Shown: piece by piece, positions 1 through 7,877 of the stretch
Numbering within the stretch: the stretch's first letter is position 1
How the letters are laid out: every line of letters starts with the position of its first letter
Origin: an uncultured Oscillospiraceae bacterium
Lineage (GTDB): Bacteria > Bacillota > Clostridia > Oscillospirales > Acutalibacteraceae
Direction of reading: 5' to 3'
Assembly (NCBI GenBank): GCA_900547275.1
Contig: URGA01000007.1
Span: forward strand, 1 to 44,139
Length of the DNA: 44,139 nucleotides
Position numbers and translations under genes: made by a program
The notes under the pieces: model-generated
What the model was told of the DNA's origin: nothing
What the model saw: the letters and a program-made list of their open reading frames with translations, nothing else
Database searches by the model: none

Positions 1-62
1 ACTTGCATGTGTTAAGCACGCCGCCAGCGTTCGTCCTGAGCCAGGATCAAACTCTTAAAACT
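1..62 (-). rRNA. rrs: 16S ribosomal RNA, 5' end only
   Basis: Read on the minus strand, the first 60 bases give the universal bacterial 16S 5' region: the 27F primer site AGAGTTTGATCCTGGCTCAG followed by the conserved ACGAACGCTGGCGGCGTG block. Only about 60 nt of the gene lie in the window and the rest continues to the left. The mature 5' end is placed at about 62 by analogy with other 16S genes and is not exact. Confidence 0.97.
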
Positions 63-221
63 ATTGTATCTAAACAGCTTTCGCTGTCCAAATCATTTTA
101 AAAATTTGAGCTTCTCATTTCAAACTCTTGCGTTCAAAATTACTGTGTCGTGTCTCTAATGACACGCAGTACTGATAAAACTCTTTTGAATTCTATCGGG
201 TTCCTTTTCTCGTCGTTGTTT

Positions 222-236
222 AATTTTCAAGGTCCT
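222..236 (-). promoter_or_regulatory. rRNA leader boxA-like antitermination element
   Basis: On the minus strand the leader holds GACCTTGAAAATTAA. This matches the CCTTGAAAA-type boxA usually seen in clostridial rRNA leaders and lies between the promoter and the 16S 5' end. The remaining leader (63-260) shows no coding content. Confidence 0.55.
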
Positions 237-268
237 CATTCGCTCTCGTCTCTCGCGAGTGCTTGACT

Positions 269-297
269 ATAATACCAAACAGAAAAGCAAAAGTCAA
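269..297 (-). promoter_or_regulatory. rRNA operon promoter
   Basis: On the minus strand there is TTGACT, a 17-nt spacer and TATTAT, about 210 nt upstream of the 16S 5' end. This is a near-consensus housekeeping-sigma promoter at the position expected for an rRNA operon. Confidence 0.8.
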
Positions 298-359
298 CAC
301 TTTTTTCAAGTTTTTTCAACTTTGTTCACACTCCGCCGTGCGTTTCAAATCCTGTCATA

Positions 360-386
360 AACAAGGCAGCGCTCAAAAACGCTGCC
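360..386 (-). terminator. terminator of the gpr-spoIIP-orf82 cluster
   Basis: Arms GGCAGCG and CGCTGCC (365-371 and 380-386) form a 7-bp stem. On the minus strand it is followed by a modest TTGTTTAT tail. It lies just past the stop of the small membrane protein and just before the rRNA promoter. Confidence 0.6.
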
Positions 387-404
387 CTATATATTATTAT
401 ATAT

Positions 405-653
405 TTATATCATTATATTATATTCACAGCAAAACGTTTCCTTCGGAATATACTCTGAAGCCTTGTCAACAATCTTTCTTGCCTTCTCATAATCAACATA
501 ATAATCCATAACTTTAACACCTTCATCAGAAAATGTTAAAAGAGCAGCGTCCTCGTCAAAGCCGAAAGTCTTTGTATTATAATATGCGATAGAAACGCCT
601 ATGGTTAACAAAATGCTGCAAATAAGCGACAGCAGAAATACCGGATGCTTCAT
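405..653 (-). CDS. small single-pass membrane protein, unknown function
   Basis: An 82-residue protein. Residues about 4-23 form one hydrophobic segment, either a signal anchor or a signal peptide, and the rest is a short, mixed-charge outer domain with a Cys-Cys pair near the C-terminus (ETFCCEY). It starts 18 nt after the spoIIP stop on the same strand, with a GATAGGAAG ribosome site, so it is probably the last gene of the gpr-spoIIP cluster. A terminator hairpin follows directly. I do not recognise the family. Its place suggests expression with sporulation genes, but that is only inferred from position. Confidence 0.6.
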   Translation of the reverse strand: MKHPVFLLSLICSILLTIGVSIAYYNTKTFGFDEDAALLTFSDEGVKVMDYYVDYEKARKIVDKASEYIPKETFCCEYNIMI

Positions 654-671
654 TTTATACTTCCTATCATT

Positions 672-1826
672 TTATTTTTCTACATATTCAGAGAGTATCA
701 GTTCTGCCAGCGAGGTCGCGAACAGTCTTGCGGAATAGCACGCCTCATCAAGAGTATTGCCGTCAGTTCCCACTTCAAGCAAAAATGAATTTCGCGTCAT
801 ATCCATATTATACTTTCTTTCAGAAAAGAGTATAGGTCTCATAAGACCGGGATACATTTCTTCCACCTTGTTCTGAACTGCAAGATCAAAACGAAGGTTA
901 TATTCCCAGTCAGGGAAGTTCTTTACGCTGTTATATTCGCAGCCTGCTATTATCATCATTCGGGCGGCCTTTTTGCCGTCGATTTTTGCTGTTGGCTTTA
1001 CTTTAGTTAAATTATCATATGTAATATCGTCTCTGTGAACATCTATAGTTATTTCAATAGAGGGATATTTTTCAAGATATTTTGCAACAGTTTTTCTTGA
1101 AGAGTCATAAGCGCCTGAATAGTTTTCATCGTGAATTGTCCTATCGTGGATTACTCCTATTCCGAACTTTTCCAGATATTCGCAAAGTTCGTCCCCGACC
1201 CGCACCATATTTTGACCTAAATCGTCACTGCGCAGGTCGGTGGACTTTGTATAGTAACCCACATCAAGAAGAGTATAGCCTTCCGTTGTATGACTATGAT
1301 AGACAAGCACTGTCGGTTTAGAAGCGTCAGGAATGGACAGCTCTGCCTTCTGTTTAAGGAGTTCTTCCATATCAAGGTCATAAAAAGAGCTCGGAATTTT
1401 ACTCTGGATTGCCAGCGATCCGAAAGATACTATAGTTCCCCCGCCCTGGTAATCCTCCTCACTGGTTTTGCCTTTCTTCTTTTCGCTTTTAATCGTCTTT
1501 TCCGCTTGTTCCATCAATTTCGCGATGTCGTCGGGCGTTTCGGTAATGTCGGAATAAGGGTCGCTGTCCTTCCCTGAAATTCTGTTCATCACTTCTTTGC
1601 TCTCACTCGATGCGGTAGTACTATTATGCTCAGTTTTTTCAGATTTTTCAGAAGAATTTTCACTTTTTTTCGTTTGATTTTCCTCATCGGATGAAATTGC
1701 GGTCAAAACCTTTTCGCCGAACGTACCGGCGTTTGCCCCGAGTATAGGCGTTAAATTGACTATGCCTCCGGTTATTCCTATTATAATTAGAATATTAAGG
1801 AAAAACATTATTCGTTCTTTTTTCAT
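672..1826 (-). CDS. spoIIP: stage II sporulation protein P (SpoIIP)
   Basis: SpoIIP is the peptidoglycan amidase/endopeptidase that works with SpoIID and SpoIIM during engulfment of the forespore. The 384-residue protein has an N-terminal membrane anchor (about 7-28), a Ser/Lys/Glu-rich linker (45-125) and a C-terminal catalytic domain. Family motifs are visible: YHSHTTEGY at 176-184, IDVHRD at 261-266 and a late FLLEVGTDGNT. The His residues and Glu are the expected zinc ligands and catalytic groups. The ATG has GGAG 6 nt upstream. It lies 59 nt downstream of gpr, the order also known in Bacillus (rpsT, gpr, spoIIP). The linker is low-complexity and probably variable. Confidence 0.95.
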   Translation of the reverse strand: MKKERIMFFLNILIIIGITGGIVNLTPILGANAGTFGEKVLTAISSDEENQTKKSENSSEKSEKTEHNSTTASSESKEVMNRISGKDSDPYSDITETPDDIAKLMEQAEKTIKSEKKKGKTSEEDYQGGGTIVSFGSLAIQSKIPSSFYDLDMEELLKQKAELSIPDASKPTVLVYHSHTTEGYTLLDVGYYTKSTDLRSDDLGQNMVRVGDELCEYLEKFGIGVIHDRTIHDENYSGAYDSSRKTVAKYLEKYPSIEITIDVHRDDITYDNLTKVKPTAKIDGKKAARMMIIAGCEYNSVKNFPDWEYNLRFDLAVQNKVEEMYPGLMRPILFSERKYNMDMTRNSFLLEVGTDGNTLDEACYSARLFATSLAELILSEYVEK

Positions 1827-1885
1827 AAGCCGCTCCTATTGGGATATTTCCTCCTCATGCTAATAATATGAAAAGGATTTTTATA

Positions 1886-2710
1886 TTATCCCACCAAAGC
1901 GTATAATTCTTTAGGGTTCATTCCCTTCTGCAAGCAGACGTTTATTGCCATTCCGATAAGCTTAGCGCCTTGCTCGGTTATTCTGTCTATCTCACGTGGT
2001 GTAACGTACATTTCCTCTCCTGAGCCGCTGTCAAGATTGCGAGTGCTGACAACTGTCGGTATTCCTACAGAAACAACCGGCACACCCAGCACACGCTGAG
2101 AGATTTCGTGGCGGTGATTTCCAACGCCTGAACCGGGAGAAATACCCGTATCGGAAAGCTGAACTGTTGTTCCAAGCCGTCTGGGAGAAGACGACGCCAA
2201 TGCGTCTACTACGATTACGCAGTCAGGATGGATTTGTGCAACTACACCTTTTATTATTTCCGCCGTTTCAATCCCTGTTTCTCCCAGTACACCAGTGGAT
2301 ATCGTCGCAACGCTTCTTAAATTTTCAAAGCCCGAAGAACGGCGCAGTTCCTCTGTTATATGGCGCGTTGCCAAAACGTATTTATTCGTAACCGGACCGA
2401 GAGCATCAGCGGTAATACACGTATTTCCGACACCGGCAACCAGCACGCAGCCGTTACCTTGCGGCATCAGCCCCTCAAGAAGCGCGGAAACCTTTTCCAA
2501 TCTGCCGTCGAAAATATCCGTATCGCTGACAAAAGACGATACTTTACATGTTATATACTTACCCACCGGCTTTCCGATTGCCTTTTCTCCCTGGCTGTTT
2601 AACACTTGAACAACCGAAATTCCGTTTTTCTCTGTTACCTTTACTCCGCAAAGCGCACTTTTGCCCTGATTTTCGTAAGATTCAAAGGCGAGGTCGGTGC
2701 GATTTTCCAT
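1886..2710 (-). CDS. gpr: germination protease GPR
   Basis: GPR is the aspartic-type protease that degrades small acid-soluble spore proteins at germination. The family pattern is clear: an N-terminal RTDLAFE segment, VLVAGVGNTCITADALGP, VVDALASSSPRRLG and GVGNHRHEIS. I chose the ATG at 2710 (product 274 aa, begins MENRTDLAFE) because it is preceded by AAAAAGGGTG at good spacing. The longer frame to 2755 has no ribosome site and would add 15 residues not expected in the family. Members are made as zymogens and trimmed at the N-terminus. It is divergent from rpsT and followed by spoIIP. Confidence 0.95.
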   Translation of the reverse strand: MENRTDLAFESYENQGKSALCGVKVTEKNGISVVQVLNSQGEKAIGKPVGKYITCKVSSFVSDTDIFDGRLEKVSALLEGLMPQGNGCVLVAGVGNTCITADALGPVTNKYVLATRHITEELRRSSGFENLRSVATISTGVLGETGIETAEIIKGVVAQIHPDCVIVVDALASSSPRRLGTTVQLSDTGISPGSGVGNHRHEISQRVLGVPVVSVGIPTVVSTRNLDSGSGEEMYVTPREIDRITEQGAKLIGMAINVCLQKGMNPKELYALVG

Positions 2711-2743
2711 AAAATACACCCTTTTTCCATAGTTTTTCAATAA

Positions 2744-2774
2744 AAGTATGTCCAAAAATAAAAAAATACTTGCA
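2744..2774 (-). promoter_or_regulatory. candidate forespore (sigma F/G type) promoter of gpr
   Basis: Minus-strand TGCAAG, an 18-nt spacer and CATACTT lie upstream of gpr. CATACTT is close to the sigma-G -10 pattern, while TGCAAG matches the -35 only partly. In Bacillus gpr is transcribed by forespore sigma factors. The site overlaps the -35 of the divergent rpsT promoter. Confidence 0.4.
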
Positions 2775-2798
2775 TTTTGAAAAAAGGTATGATAATAT
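2770..2798 (+). promoter_or_regulatory. rpsT promoter
   Basis: TTGCAT, a 17-nt spacer and TAATAT stand about 70 nt upstream of the rpsT start. The -35 shares bases with the opposing gpr promoter candidate. Confidence 0.65.
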
Positions 2799-2820
2799 GT
2801 TTAAGCATTAAAGAGAAATT

Positions 2821-2832
2821 GGGCGTAAGCCC
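2821..2832 (+). promoter_or_regulatory. GNRA-loop hairpin in the rpsT leader
   Basis: GGGC-GTAA-GCCC is a 4-bp GC stem closed by a GNRA-type loop, between the rpsT promoter and its ribosome site. Flanking AAATT and AATTT could extend it with an asymmetric internal loop. It may be a ribosomal-protein leader element, but no known leader family is recognised. Confidence 0.3.
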
Positions 2833-2866
2833 TTCAACCTAATTTTCCGCCAAAGGAGTGAAAAAA

Positions 2867-3124
2867 ATGCCAAACATCAAGTCTGCTAAGAAGAGAGTTA
2901 AGGTTAACGCAGTTAAGGCCGCTAACAACAAGGCGAGAAACACTGCTCTTAAAACTGCGATCAAAAAAGCAAACGCTGCTATTGAATCTGACGCTCAGAA
3001 CAAAGTTGAAGCTGTACAGTTCGCCTGCAAAAAGATCGACCAGGCTGCTTCAAAGAATCTTCTTCACAAGAATACAGCTGCAAGAAAGAAGAGCAATCTC
3101 GTAACAAAACTCAACAAAGCTTAA
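2867..3124 (+). CDS. rpsT: 30S ribosomal protein S20
   Basis: S20 binds 16S rRNA in the 30S body. The product is 85 residues, highly basic and Lys/Ala-rich. It begins MPNIKSAKKR, the typical S20 start, and shows the long two-helix pattern with HKNTAARKKSNL near the end. The ATG at 2867 is preferred over an upstream in-frame GTG at 2858 because GGAG at 2855-2858 overlaps that GTG and is well spaced for the ATG. It is monocistronic, with its own promoter and terminator. Confidence 0.97.
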   Translation: MPNIKSAKKRVKVNAVKAANNKARNTALKTAIKKANAAIESDAQNKVEAVQFACKKIDQAASKNLLHKNTAARKKSNLVTKLNKA

Positions 3125-3137
3125 TTGCAAATTAAGT

Positions 3138-3170
3138 AGCTCCCGATTATAACGGGAGCTTTTATTTTTT
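3138..3170 (+). terminator. rpsT terminator
   Basis: AGCTCCCG and CGGGAGCT form an 8-bp stem (3138-3160) followed by TTTATTTTTT. Confidence 0.9.
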
Positions 3171-3226
3171 TATACTAACATCTTATTATTTATTGGATAA
3201 TCACCAATTTCTGTTGTTTTTGACGC

Positions 3227-3255
3227 TTGACTTTACTGCAATATCACTATATAAT
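3227..3255 (+). promoter_or_regulatory. promoter of the small membrane protein gene
   Basis: TTGACT, exactly 17 nt, then TATAAT: a near-perfect housekeeping promoter 35 nt upstream of the next start codon. Confidence 0.8.
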
Positions 3256-3289
3256 AGTAAAAGATAATAATAAGGGGGTTCATCCTACT

Positions 3290-3565
3290 ATGAATTTTAA
3301 AACAGTATTGAAAGTTATCAGCGCATTGGTTGCTATTGCGGGCGTTGCCGTTGCAATTTACCTTGCAATTCAGAAACTTACTGCTACTAAAGAAGCAGAA
3401 TATTTTGATGACAACGAATTCTTTGAATGCGACAATGATCTTGAAATCGTTGAATCAGCACCGGAAGACACCGTTGTTGAAGAAGCAAAAGAAGAACCCA
3501 AAGAAGAGCCTGCTAAAAAGAGCGCACCCAAAAAGAAAGCGGCTCAGAAGAAGTCAACAAAATAA
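3290..3565 (+). CDS. small membrane protein with acidic then basic tail
   Basis: A 91-residue protein starting MNFKTVLKVI. One hydrophobic segment spans about residues 5-25. It is followed by a strongly acidic stretch and then a Lys/Ala/Pro-rich C-terminus (KKSAPKKKAAQKKSTK), similar to histone-like tails. AGGGGG precedes the ATG by about 11 nt. An upstream in-frame ATG at 3227 would lie inside the promoter -35 and is rejected. The gene has its own strong promoter and a terminator. No family is recognised. The basic tail could face the cytoplasm and touch nucleic acid or acidic lipid, but that is a guess. Confidence 0.7.
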   Translation: MNFKTVLKVISALVAIAGVAVAIYLAIQKLTATKEAEYFDDNEFFECDNDLEIVESAPEDTVVEEAKEEPKEEPAKKSAPKKKAAQKKSTK

Positions 3566-3582
3566 GAAAATAATTAGCCGTT

Positions 3583-3615
3583 TTGGGGTGACGTATGTCA
3601 CCCCAATTCTTTTTT
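3583..3615 (+). terminator. strong terminator
   Basis: TTGGGGTGAC and GTCACCCCAA form a perfect 10-bp stem with a GTAT loop, followed by TTCTTTTTT. Confidence 0.9.
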
Positions 3616-3629
3616 AAGGTGATGATATT

Positions 3630-4481
3630 ATGTACGATTTCGGATTAGTGCTGGAGGGCGGCGGAAACCGCGCTGTATACACCAGCGGCGTGCTGGACGC
3701 GTTTATGGAAAAAAATATTGAATTCCCATATGTTATAGGCGTTTCCGCGGGAAGCTGTAACGGCGTTTCTTATATTGCAAAATGTCACAGAAGACAGCAC
3801 GATATTGCAATTGCATACAGCGGCGACAAGCGCTACATGGGCTTCAGTTCACTGCTTAAAACAGGAGAATTTCTAAACGGAAGTTGGATCTTCGGTGAAT
3901 TGTCTTATGACCTCTCCCCTCTGGACCAAAAAACTTATGATGAGTCAAACACTGTTATGTGTGTTGTTGTAACAAACGCCATGACTGGCAAAGCGGAATA
4001 TATGTATCCCGACAATATGCACGAAAGAGGATGCCCAATACTGAGAGCCTCCTGTTCGCTTCCCGGCGCAACAAAGGGAACGAAAATCGGCAAGGATATG
4101 TATTTTGACGGCGGAATTACAGACTCAATTCCTTTTCAGCGTGCCTTTGATGATGGATGCAAGAAAACTGTTGTAATACTAACACGCGACGCTGAATATG
4201 TAAAACAGCCTATCGGCCATCCAAAACTGATAAAGAAAATGCTAAAAGATTATCCGCTTGTGGCAGATGGAGTTTTAAAGCGCCATGAAATGTACAACAG
4301 ACAGCGCAGCGACCTTCACAAAGCTGAGCAGGACGGAAGAGCTTTTGTCATTGCGCCGTCAGCGCCGCTGAGATGCTCTACATTGGTTAAAGACGCTGAT
4401 AAACTGGAACAAATATACCAGATTGGCTACAACGACGCTTTGAAGCAAATGGACAAACTTAAGGAGTTTTTGAAATCATAA
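3630..4481 (+). CDS. patatin-like phospholipase (YjjU-type)
   Basis: A 283-residue cytosolic patatin-fold acyl hydrolase with a Ser-Asp dyad. The oxyanion loop is LEGGGNRAVY (8-17), the nucleophile elbow is GVSAG with Ser39, and the catalytic Asp is in YFDGG (Asp160). These are the three family signatures. The likely substrate is a phospholipid or other acyl ester; the physiological one is unknown. The ribosome site is AAGGTGATG. It follows a strong terminator with only 15 nt between, so its promoter is not obvious and some read-through may feed it. The protein is closest in layout to the YjjU group, which has an extra C-terminal region after the patatin domain. Confidence 0.88.
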   Translation: MYDFGLVLEGGGNRAVYTSGVLDAFMEKNIEFPYVIGVSAGSCNGVSYIAKCHRRQHDIAIAYSGDKRYMGFSSLLKTGEFLNGSWIFGELSYDLSPLDQKTYDESNTVMCVVVTNAMTGKAEYMYPDNMHERGCPILRASCSLPGATKGTKIGKDMYFDGGITDSIPFQRAFDDGCKKTVVILTRDAEYVKQPIGHPKLIKKMLKDYPLVADGVLKRHEMYNRQRSDLHKAEQDGRAFVIAPSAPLRCSTLVKDADKLEQIYQIGYNDALKQMDKLKEFLKS

Positions 4482-4495
4482 ATATTATTACAGCA

Positions 4496-4527
4496 AAAAG
4501 CCACTGCACAATTGTGCAGTGGCTTTT
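4496..4527. terminator. bidirectional terminator between convergent genes
   Basis: A 15-bp inverted repeat (4496-4510 and 4513-4527) with A-rich and T-rich outer ends serves both the patatin gene and the convergent minus-strand membrane protein gene. Confidence 0.85.
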
Positions 4528-4541
4528 CTATTGGCTTTATT

Positions 4542-6419
4542 TTATTTGGCTTTGACAGTTTTTGCAGCTATAAAGTTGCCGCTTCCACCGTCTGTTGTAA
4601 TCTCTACCTGATCGCCTTTTTGCATCAGAAGAACATCCATGCAGTCGGTAACCTTAATATAATAATATTTACCGTCCACCTTGAGATAATAAACCGTATT
4701 ACCGTCGTTTACAGAAGTCTTGATATCTTCAATCTTACCTGTTACAACGTTCTTATTATCTGTTGACGCTGACGGTGTCTGAGTATCGCCGGTGTTTGAA
4801 TCAGACGATGCCTGACCGCTATTTCCTGAGGAAGCGATTTCTTCTTCATCCTTAACGTAATCTTCTACGTCAACATCCTCTGAAATCATGCCCTTGTCCT
4901 TCATGGCGACGATATAGTTCTCTACCGCCGCGTTAAGTGCCTGAGCGTCACTGTTTGTATCAATCAGTCCGGTACCTACAACAGTCTTGTCCTCAAGGCT
5001 TACAAGAGCATAACCCTTTACTGTATTACTGTCGCCGTAAAGGCTCATGAAGTATGAGGGCTGGCCGTCTATATCCAAAAGAATCGGGAATGTTGCATAA
5101 TATCCGAAGTTCTGTACAGCGTCCTGAGCTGATTCCATAGCGGAACTTTCGATAGCGCCGCCGTTCTGATAATATCTTACTTCCTTTGTACGCTGGTTGC
5201 AGAGAATGAAACCGAAATTGGAAGTATCTGCCTTTGAAGAAGTAACGCCTGTGTATACCCAAACGTCATCATCCATAGCAATATATCCGTTGCCGCTTGA
5301 AGCAACGTTTACGTCATTCTGGAAAATAATTGAGTTCCAGAAACCTTTTTTGAGTTTACCGTAATAATTGTACTGTTCGATAAGAAGCTGGTCGCTGTAA
5401 ACAACGTCAATCCAGTTAAGTTCAGAATTATTGCGGACATCTTCAATGCTGTAATACTTACTTTCGCCTGTAAGAGCGTCAGTAATAATAGCGCCTTCTA
5501 CGTCAGTACCGCCGAAAAGACCGATCTTCTTGTCAAGAGCGGCAGTTACCCAATAAGGATGTCCTGTATCGTCAATCTCGAAATTCGGTGTGTCCAAAAG
5601 CTTTGTTGGATACTGGAAACGGATATGACGATAAAGTTTTTCGTTGAAATACTCAGCAGGAGAATACTTAATTCCGCTGCCAAACTGTTCAACACAGTTA
5701 ACGACAGTTACTTTCTGGCTTACAACGTCAATAAGAATATATGCAGGAAGTCCGTCCTTTGTATTATTTATCCATTTAAATACATCGGCATACTGCAAAA
5801 CTGCAACGCGGCAGGGCACACCTTTATAGTTAATCTGGGTTGTAGTGTCTGAAACGACATACTGGCTCTTGTATTCGGAAAGTGAACCGAGCTGCTGGTC
5901 GGCAAGCGTCTTTGCACGCGATGCGTCAACTCTGGGCACCTCGTCATAACTGATATCAGCAAAGTCAGTATCAAAATCGCTGTTGCTTACTGTCATCAGT
6001 TCACTGTAATCTGCCGCGCGGAAAATCGTTGCGCCTACAAGATAACCGATAAGCATTACAACCAATATAACGCCAACGATAATCAGCGGAACAACCGACT
6101 TCTTTTTAACATATTCCCGGTGTTCAATCTTTTTGTTAGCTTTGCAAAGAAGTGAGAAAACAGCCATGAACACAGCAATTACAACAATTATAAAAATGTA
6201 CATCTGTGTGTCATGAATGTTAAAAGCAGGCAGCATCATGTAATACACGCCTGCGCTGATAACAGCAGTGATAATTGCGGAAAGCAATAATTTCAACGGC
6301 ACTTTCGTGGGTTTTACCACAGCCTGCACTTCTCCGCTGCCGGGCCATTTGAACTTTTCCTTGAAATCGTTTATGACTTCATCAGCATCATAATCGAAAT
6401 TAGGCATTTTTTCGCTCAT
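4542..6419 (-). CDS. large multi-domain membrane protein, unknown function
   Basis: A 625-residue protein starting MSEKMPNFDYDAD. A short acidic cytoplasmic head is followed by three hydrophobic segments (roughly 40-65, 70-95 and 110-135), a large outer region of about 400 residues and a Ser/Thr/Gly-rich linker. It ends in a compact 70-residue tail (TGKIEDIKTSVND... through KTVKAK) with an OB-like beta pattern. GGAGTAATTAT precedes the ATG at 6419; the frame to 6521 is not used. Promoter TTGCCA-N17-TATAAT lies upstream. I do not recognise the family. The outer domain resembles sensor or cell-wall-binding modules only in a general way. Confidence 0.7.
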   Translation of the reverse strand: MSEKMPNFDYDADEVINDFKEKFKWPGSGEVQAVVKPTKVPLKLLLSAIITAVISAGVYYMMLPAFNIHDTQMYIFIIVVIAVFMAVFSLLCKANKKIEHREYVKKKSVVPLIIVGVILVVMLIGYLVGATIFRAADYSELMTVSNSDFDTDFADISYDEVPRVDASRAKTLADQQLGSLSEYKSQYVVSDTTTQINYKGVPCRVAVLQYADVFKWINNTKDGLPAYILIDVVSQKVTVVNCVEQFGSGIKYSPAEYFNEKLYRHIRFQYPTKLLDTPNFEIDDTGHPYWVTAALDKKIGLFGGTDVEGAIITDALTGESKYYSIEDVRNNSELNWIDVVYSDQLLIEQYNYYGKLKKGFWNSIIFQNDVNVASSGNGYIAMDDDVWVYTGVTSSKADTSNFGFILCNQRTKEVRYYQNGGAIESSAMESAQDAVQNFGYYATFPILLDIDGQPSYFMSLYGDSNTVKGYALVSLEDKTVVGTGLIDTNSDAQALNAAVENYIVAMKDKGMISEDVDVEDYVKDEEEIASSGNSGQASSDSNTGDTQTPSASTDNKNVVTGKIEDIKTSVNDGNTVYYLKVDGKYYYIKVTDCMDVLLMQKGDQVEITTDGGSGNFIAAKTVKAK

Positions 6420-6480
6420 ATAATTACTCCTATTCTCAAAAGGTAAGCAAACGGCAAGTCGCCGAAAGCTTGTATAGGTC

Positions 6481-6509
6481 ATTATACTATATATCTTTGG
6501 CGTTGGCAA
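6481..6509 (-). promoter_or_regulatory. promoter of the 625-aa membrane protein gene
   Basis: Minus-strand TTGCCA, a 17-nt spacer and TATAAT lie 62 nt upstream of the start codon. Confidence 0.7.
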
Positions 6510-6605
6510 TAACAAACGCACACTCTAATGTAAGATATATATTAATTATTTATTAAAATTACGCTGTACAGCAATAAAATCGGTATTTACCGCTGATAAA
6601 TTCAC

Positions 6606-6643
6606 AATAAAAGAGGCAATACATAAGTACTGCCTCTTTTATT
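6606..6643 (-). terminator. terminator of the lipoprotein gene
   Basis: AATAAAAGAGGCA and TGCCTCTTTTATT form a 13-bp stem just past the lipoprotein stop. Both sides are A/T-rich, so it could work in either direction. Confidence 0.85.
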
Positions 6644-6662
6644 ATTTGTATTAAAACTAACC

Positions 6663-7628
6663 TTACAGACGTGAGCACTGTTTTGAATCCATCAGATATT
6701 TGTCTGAAGCAGGATATTTAACAGTGTAAGTAATATCGATAGAAGCGCTCTTGTCTGTAATAACAGCGATTGAAGCATGAGTTACGTTTACAAATGCTTT
6801 CATGATATATTCTGCGCTTGTGATTTCCTTAGTTGAAGTGTTGATTGTAACAGTAGCTGTACCACCGTAGTAGTTAACCTTACAGTTATCAGCTGTTGTA
6901 CCCTGTGACCACTTCAGAGCGCCGATGCTGTCTACAACTGAGTCAATAGCGCCGAGAGAAGTGAACATATGACCCTGTGCGTCAAGACCGGGAGTGCTCA
7001 TTTCAGCTGCTTTAGGCTGCATCTGAATAGTGATTGTGCCGTCGCCGTTGTCCTTAACGTTAGCAGCAACAAGATCATCTGCAGTCAATCTGCTTGTCTG
7101 GAGTGATTCGTTGTTATCATCAACATCCATTTCGGGTGTTCTGTTTCTGCAGGGAGGAAGACCATTTAGGCCGGGAGAATAAATACCGTCAACGATACCA
7201 GGTACCATCTTCTCGATAACTGCGTTTGAAGAACCGTCAATAAGGATATTGCTTACACTAAGTTTTTCTTCACCGAGGAGTTTATACCATGTCTCGGTAC
7301 CGCCCTCAGAATTCTTATACTGAGCGGTCAGGCCCTTGGAATAATTATAAGCTTCTACATAATACTTAACAACGTCTTCGATTGTATCCATCTTAACGCC
7401 GCCGTATGTACCAGGAGTAAGAGCGTCGATAACGGGAGCGTTAGGATCATTTTCTGAACCTGTGCCCTCTGCTGTTTTATCTTCTTTCCAACTGCCGTCT
7501 TTAATCTCATTGATTGCCTGGATAGCTCCGTCTGTTACATAGTTGATCTTAGCGCAGCCTGAGAAACAGGTGATAATAAGAGCAACTGCGAGAACAAGAC
7601 TAAAGCCTTTGAATGCGTATTTTTTCAT
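6663..7628 (-). CDS. secreted lipoprotein, unknown function
   Basis: A 321-residue protein with a classic lipoprotein signal: MKKYAF, a hydrophobic stretch, then the lipobox FSGC with Cys25. The mature part is soluble. It begins with a Gly/Asp/Asn-rich linker and has no clear catalytic motif. Start 7628 is chosen because AAAGGGG lies upstream and the signal peptide begins there; the longer frame to 7679 is not supported. A short TTGACT-N15-TATAAA sequence near 7686-7712 could be the promoter. The gene stands alone between terminators. No family is recognised. Confidence 0.75.
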   Translation of the reverse strand: MKKYAFKGFSLVLAVALIITCFSGCAKINYVTDGAIQAINEIKDGSWKEDKTAEGTGSENDPNAPVIDALTPGTYGGVKMDTIEDVVKYYVEAYNYSKGLTAQYKNSEGGTETWYKLLGEEKLSVSNILIDGSSNAVIEKMVPGIVDGIYSPGLNGLPPCRNRTPEMDVDDNNESLQTSRLTADDLVAANVKDNGDGTITIQMQPKAAEMSTPGLDAQGHMFTSLGAIDSVVDSIGALKWSQGTTADNCKVNYYGGTATVTINTSTKEITSAEYIMKAFVNVTHASIAVITDKSASIDITYTVKYPASDKYLMDSKQCSRL

Positions 7629-7771
7629 ACGTATAGTTCCCCTTTCAAAATCGAAATGCGTTTTTACAGAAACGTACATATAAAATTTATATTAAATTCA
7701 TTAAAAAGTCAAGCCTAATTTACAAAAATATACTTCAATTTTTAAGTTGTAACCTTTTTTTAACTTTTCGG

Positions 7772-7800
7772 TTGTTATTTAATCAACAGTGTGTTATAAT
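7772..7800 (+). promoter_or_regulatory. promoter of the zinc-ribbon membrane protein gene
   Basis: TTGTTA, a 17-nt spacer and TATAAT lie 77 nt upstream of the ATG at 7878. Confidence 0.7.
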
Positions 7801-7877
7801 TCAGTCGGACAGGCTATAATAAATCGGATTATATATTTAAGAATATGAATACATACTATTAAGCGAGGTAATTGAAC

